Source: Flavobacteriales bacterium (GTDB lineage Bacteria > Bacteroidota > Bacteroidia > Flavobacteriales_E > Vicingaceae). From it: a stretch of DNA of 8,892 nucleotides. Shown here piece after piece: positions 6,309-8,892 of the stretch. Numbering within the stretch: position 1 is the stretch's first letter; each line of letters begins with the position of its first letter. A program made the translations under genes and the position numbers. Location: the NCBI GenBank assembly GCA_016763135.1, contig JAESUI010000299.1, positions 1 through 8,892 on the forward strand, written 5' to 3'. The notes beneath the pieces are model-generated. The model ran no database searches and was not told the DNA's origin. It saw nothing but the letters and a program-made list of their open reading frames with translations.

Positions 6309-7531
6309 TATTCGTGTACCTTCGAAATCGAAAGCTCCAATTTTTGAAATAATATTAATAGCTTCATTAAAAGTTTTGTTTTAAACCAAATGGAAGAGAA
6401 AGACAATACACTAACACTGTAAAAAATGAGAAGGAGTTTAAAGGCCAATCCAAGTTGTTTCTTTTTAACTCGTTGTTGAATTTTTTTTGCAAACTTAGTT
6501 CGTCTTTCTATTACAATTGCTAAACCATTTACCAATCCAAAAATGACAAAATTCCAACTTGCACCGTGCCATAAACCACTAATAAAAAAAACAACTAATA
6601 TGGCTCCAGCCCCCCATTTGTGAAATATTCTTTGAGATTTAACTAAAGGATGGAAAATATAGGTGTTAAAAAATCCCATTAAAGTAATGTGCCATTTTTT
6701 CCACAGTTCAGAAAGTGTTTTACTTGTTAAAGGGCTATTGAAGTTCATGCTTAAGTCAATTCCAAACATTTTTGCAGAACCTATAGCAATATTTGAATAC
6801 CCAGAAAAATCAAAATAAACTTGAAATGCAAATGCATAAACAGCAAGAGTAATTTCTGCTGAATTATGTCCGTCAGGACTTATAAAAACATGATTAACAT
6901 AAGTGCCAATGGTGTCGGCAATAACTATTTTTTTAAAGAGCCCCCATAATATTAATTTCCCACCTTGTATAAACCGATCGAGATTTGGTTTTACTTTCTT
7001 TTTTAGTTGGGGAATTAAATATTGTGATCGTTCAATTGGTCCAGCCACCAATTGTGGAAAAAAGGAAATGTACAATGCATAATAGCCAAAATGTTTTTCA
7101 GGTTCTCTTTGTTTACGATAAACATCTATGGTGTAACTCAATGATTGAAATGTATAGAAAGAAATTCCTATCGGTAAGATGATGTTTTTAGCAATGGAGT
7201 ATCCTGTGTCAATTTCTGTTCCGAATAAGAAGTTCACATTTTCTAAAAAAAAGCCAAGATACTTGAAGAAAAAAAGGAGTGACAAATCAGTTAATATTCC
7301 GATTAAAAAAAAGAAAACTCTTCCTTTTTTTACTTTAGACATCATAATTGCAGTAAAGTATGCCACTATTGTTGATGCTAACATAACAATAGCATACTCA
7401 AGGTGTATGCTTGCATAAAAGACATAGCTTGCAATGGTTAAAACCAACCAATTGTATTTTTTTCTTATTGTGTAGATTGCTCCCACAATGAAAATCAAAA
7501 ATATATAATATTCAATGGTGATAAAACTCAT
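6308..7531 (-). CDS. MBOAT-family O-acyltransferase (AlgI/DltB-like), frameshifted: N-terminal 386 residues plus an out-of-frame tail
   Basis: Multi-pass membrane O-acyltransferase that moves an acyl group across the inner membrane for transfer to a secreted glycan. Family marks are FQSLSYTIDVYR (128-139), FPQLVAGPIERSQ (158-170), YFDFSGYSNIAIG (239-251), ELWKKWHITL with His281 (275-284) and SGLWHGASWNF with the conserved His322 (318-328). About ten hydrophobic segments are visible. The frame goes wrong after IWFKTK (381-386). It continues as a 21-residue tail with no family character and stops at 6308-6310. Reading -1 from the ACT codon at 6374-6372 restores TFNEAINIISKIG and joins the downstream 64-codon frame, giving about 472 residues, the normal family length. 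One base is therefore missing, probably in the T4 runs at 6374-6377 or 6379-6382. ATG 7531 overlaps the sulfotransferase stop (ATGA). As written the product lacks its C-terminal part and is probably inactive. Confidence 0.85.
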   Translation of the reverse strand: MSFITIEYYIFLIFIVGAIYTIRKKYNWLVLTIASYVFYASIHLEYAIVMLASTIVAYFTAIMMSKVKKGRVFFFLIGILTDLSLLFFFKYLGFFLENVNFLFGTEIDTGYSIAKNIILPIGISFYTFQSLSYTIDVYRKQREPEKHFGYYALYISFFPQLVAGPIERSQYLIPQLKKKVKPNLDRFIQGGKLILWGLFKKIVIADTIGTYVNHVFISPDGHNSAEITLAVYAFAFQVYFDFSGYSNIAIGSAKMFGIDLSMNFNSPLTSKTLSELWKKWHITLMGFFNTYIFHPLVKSQRIFHKWGAGAILVVFFISGLWHGASWNFVIFGLVNGLAIVIERRTKFAKKIQQRVKKKQLGLAFKLLLIFYSVSVLSFSSIWFKTKLLMKLLILFQKLELSISKVHE

Positions 7532-8571
7532 TTAGTAAAAAAATGAACCCTGATAGATAACGGTAATTTGTAGTATTTTAAATCTTTTAGGATTAAGTAA
7601 CTGTGATATAAAACCTTAAAAGGGATGCTAATTATAGAAATACTGATTTGATAAAATAGACTGTATTCTTTTAGCTCAGAATATCCTAATTTTTTAGCAC
7701 TGTTTCTGCAAATTATATCACAAACATATCGTTGTCTTTTTGTTAACTGCTGTTCCCAAACACCTACTCTTTTGTTAAAGATGGGTTTCTCTAAATTACC
7801 ATGCATTTCTTTAATAGTTAATTTATCTGTTTCAGATAATTGAGAACGGTTAATTTTGCTGTTTAAATTAATGTCTTGATGATAGTTTAATACCTCATCT
7901 TCATAAGAGATTTCAATAAAATCAAATAATCTTTTTAAGGTAGTAATAGGTTCTTCTACTAGATCTTCATAGCGGATATGAAAAATTTTTTCTTTGTCAA
8001 GCATTCGAATTATTTTTCTATTGTAATAATCCCACGAAATGGCTAAAGTATAAATAGAGACCCAGTTAGTATTTGTAAATCTTTTTCTTGTTTTGACTCC
8101 AAATCTTTTTCTTGATGCAATATTATCGAGATAATTCCTAGTGATAGCAATGTATTTGGCATCTGGAAAAATAGTTTTTAAGACATCAACATGAACAGTA
8201 TACTCTGGGTTTTTATCGTAAATTGCTTTTACTTCTTTTGTTGTTGTTTGGATAGATGAACTCATGTAAATTTCATGAACTAACTGTTCTTTTGTCAATG
8301 GAGATTTGTTTGTTTCTATTTTACCCTTCCAAACGGTTAAAGTGGTGTTTGTATTTAACGTTAGTATTTTATTGATGTATGCAATATCTTCTTTGTTAAA
8401 CTCTTTTTTAGAGGTTAAATAATTAGCAAGAAATAGGAGGAAATTATTTTCGGGGTTTGCATAAATTTGAGAATGAGCGTTAAGTATGCTTGTTAATAGT
8501 GTTGTACCTGATCTTCCCATTCCAATAATGAAATTGACAGAAGCTGTGGTTGATGTTGCTTTCTTGTTCAT
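7528..8571 (-). CDS. PAPS-dependent sulfotransferase
   Basis: A 347-residue sulfotransferase, transferring sulfate from PAPS to a hydroxyl or amine. The 5'-phosphosulfate loop is IIGMGRSGTTLL (15-26), a P-loop-like motif. The 3'-phosphate site is ITRNYLDNIAS, with Arg145 and Ser153 at the standard eight-residue spacing. The preceding YDKNPEYTVHVDVLKTIFPDAKYI (118-141) and the HIRYEDLVEEP segment (198-208) are also usual for the family. KRVGVWEQQL (267-276) fits the conserved C-terminal region. A hydrophobic stretch at about 306-327 near the C terminus is extra to the catalytic domain and may attach it to the membrane. There is no signal peptide, so it acts in the cytoplasm where PAPS is made. 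ATG 8571 follows the preceding gene's TAG directly and its TGA overlaps the MBOAT ATG, so it is inside one operon. The acceptor is probably the precursor of the locus' glycan or lipid (inference). Confidence 0.87.
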   Translation of the reverse strand: MNKKATSTTASVNFIIGMGRSGTTLLTSILNAHSQIYANPENNFLLFLANYLTSKKEFNKEDIAYINKILTLNTNTTLTVWKGKIETNKSPLTKEQLVHEIYMSSSIQTTTKEVKAIYDKNPEYTVHVDVLKTIFPDAKYIAITRNYLDNIASRKRFGVKTRKRFTNTNWVSIYTLAISWDYYNRKIIRMLDKEKIFHIRYEDLVEEPITTLKRLFDFIEISYEDEVLNYHQDINLNSKINRSQLSETDKLTIKEMHGNLEKPIFNKRVGVWEQQLTKRQRYVCDIICRNSAKKLGYSELKEYSLFYQISISIISIPFKVLYHSYLILKDLKYYKLPLSIRVHFFTK

Positions 8572-8892
8572 CTAACTATTTTTGTAAATTGTATTACTAA
8601 CCACCTGTTTTAATCTCCAAAGTTTTATTCTGTAAGGCAAAGTAAATAAGATTTGTTGTTTTATTACAGACAATGTCCCTTTGTAATAGGAGATAGACCA
8701 TTTTAATAAAAATGATGTTTTTATTAAATAGTTATATTTTTCATAATTAAAATGAGATCCTATCTTGGAGCAGATAGCATCACATTGAGCAATATTTTTA
8801 CTACTTAGGTTTTTCTTCCATTTTTCTAAACGGTTATTATAAATGGGTTTATTTACTGCTGAAATTTTACTTTTTAGTACTTGAATGTGTGC
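8572..8892 (-). CDS. Second sulfotransferase, C-terminal 106 residues only (runs off the window)
   Basis: The frame is open from the window edge at 8892 to TAG at 8574-8572, encoding 106 residues; the PAPS-binding motifs would be outside. The segment KPIYNNRLEKWKKNL (8850-8806) aligns with KPIFNKRVGVWEQQL of the complete sulfotransferase next door, and the following CDAICSKIGSHFNYE aligns with CDIICRNSAKKLGYSE. Both proteins also share a C-terminal hydrophobic/aromatic stretch and an LP-x-x-I element near the end. It is therefore a paralogue. Its TAG is directly followed by the neighbour's ATG, making it the upstream gene of the same - strand operon. The assignment rests on this alignment alone. 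Confidence 0.75.
   Translation of the reverse strand, partial: AHIQVLKSKISAVNKPIYNNRLEKWKKNLSSKNIAQCDAICSKIGSHFNYEKYNYLIKTSFLLKWSISYYKGTLSVIKQQILFTLPYRIKLWRLKQVVSNTIYKNS

Noticed and set aside
6369..6382. Programmed -1 ribosomal frameshifting in the MBOAT gene
   Set aside because: The A-rich stretch offers no in-phase X-XXY-YYZ heptamer and no strong downstream stem was found. A one-base indel explains it more simply.

Overview
The window is AT-rich DNA of Bacteroidota type, most likely a flavobacterium. The evidence is the very high A/T content, the lack of clear Shine-Dalgarno sequences, a promoter matching the Bacteroidota primary-sigma pattern (TTTG, 17 bp, TAnnTTTG), and protein families typical of cell-surface glycan or lipid loci. 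No plasmid, phage, IS, CRISPR or RNA gene was seen. The organism assignment is inference.

Region 1 (1-2883, + strand) is a tightly coupled run of four genes. They encode the C-terminal part of a ketoacyl-ACP synthase III, a FabG-like SDR reductase, a membrane-anchored GT2 glycosyltransferase and a GNAT acyltransferase. The junctions are TAA/ATG with no gap, an ATGA overlap and a 7-bp overlap. This suits making a short (hydroxy)acyl group and attaching it, with sugars, to a lipid-linked glycan.

Region 2 (2884-5216) holds three related Fe(II)/2-oxoglutarate dioxygenases of the aspartyl/asparaginyl beta-hydroxylase fold (the LpxO-like family). One is on the - strand, convergent with region 1. 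Two are in tandem on the + strand, behind a recognisable promoter that carries a perfect 14-bp palindrome. The two + strand copies share C-terminal hydrophobic tails. All three have non-ATG or doubtful starts.

Region 3 (5202-8892, - strand) is a second coupled run, read right to left. It contains the C-terminal end of one PAPS-dependent sulfotransferase, a complete paralogous sulfotransferase, an MBOAT acyltransferase broken by a -1 frameshift near its C terminus, and an SGNH-like membrane-anchored esterase/acyltransferase partner. This is a sulfation plus O-acylation module for an exported glycan or lipid.

Together the genes look like a surface-glycoconjugate decoration locus (acyl-group synthesis, glycosyl transfer, hydroxylation, sulfation, O-acylation). 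The co-occurrence of three LpxO-fold hydroxylases, two sulfotransferases and an MBOAT/SGNH pair is the most notable part. The MBOAT frameshift, and a possible second one-base shortening at the start of the first hydroxylase, could be real mutations or assembly/sequencing indels; the sequence alone cannot decide.
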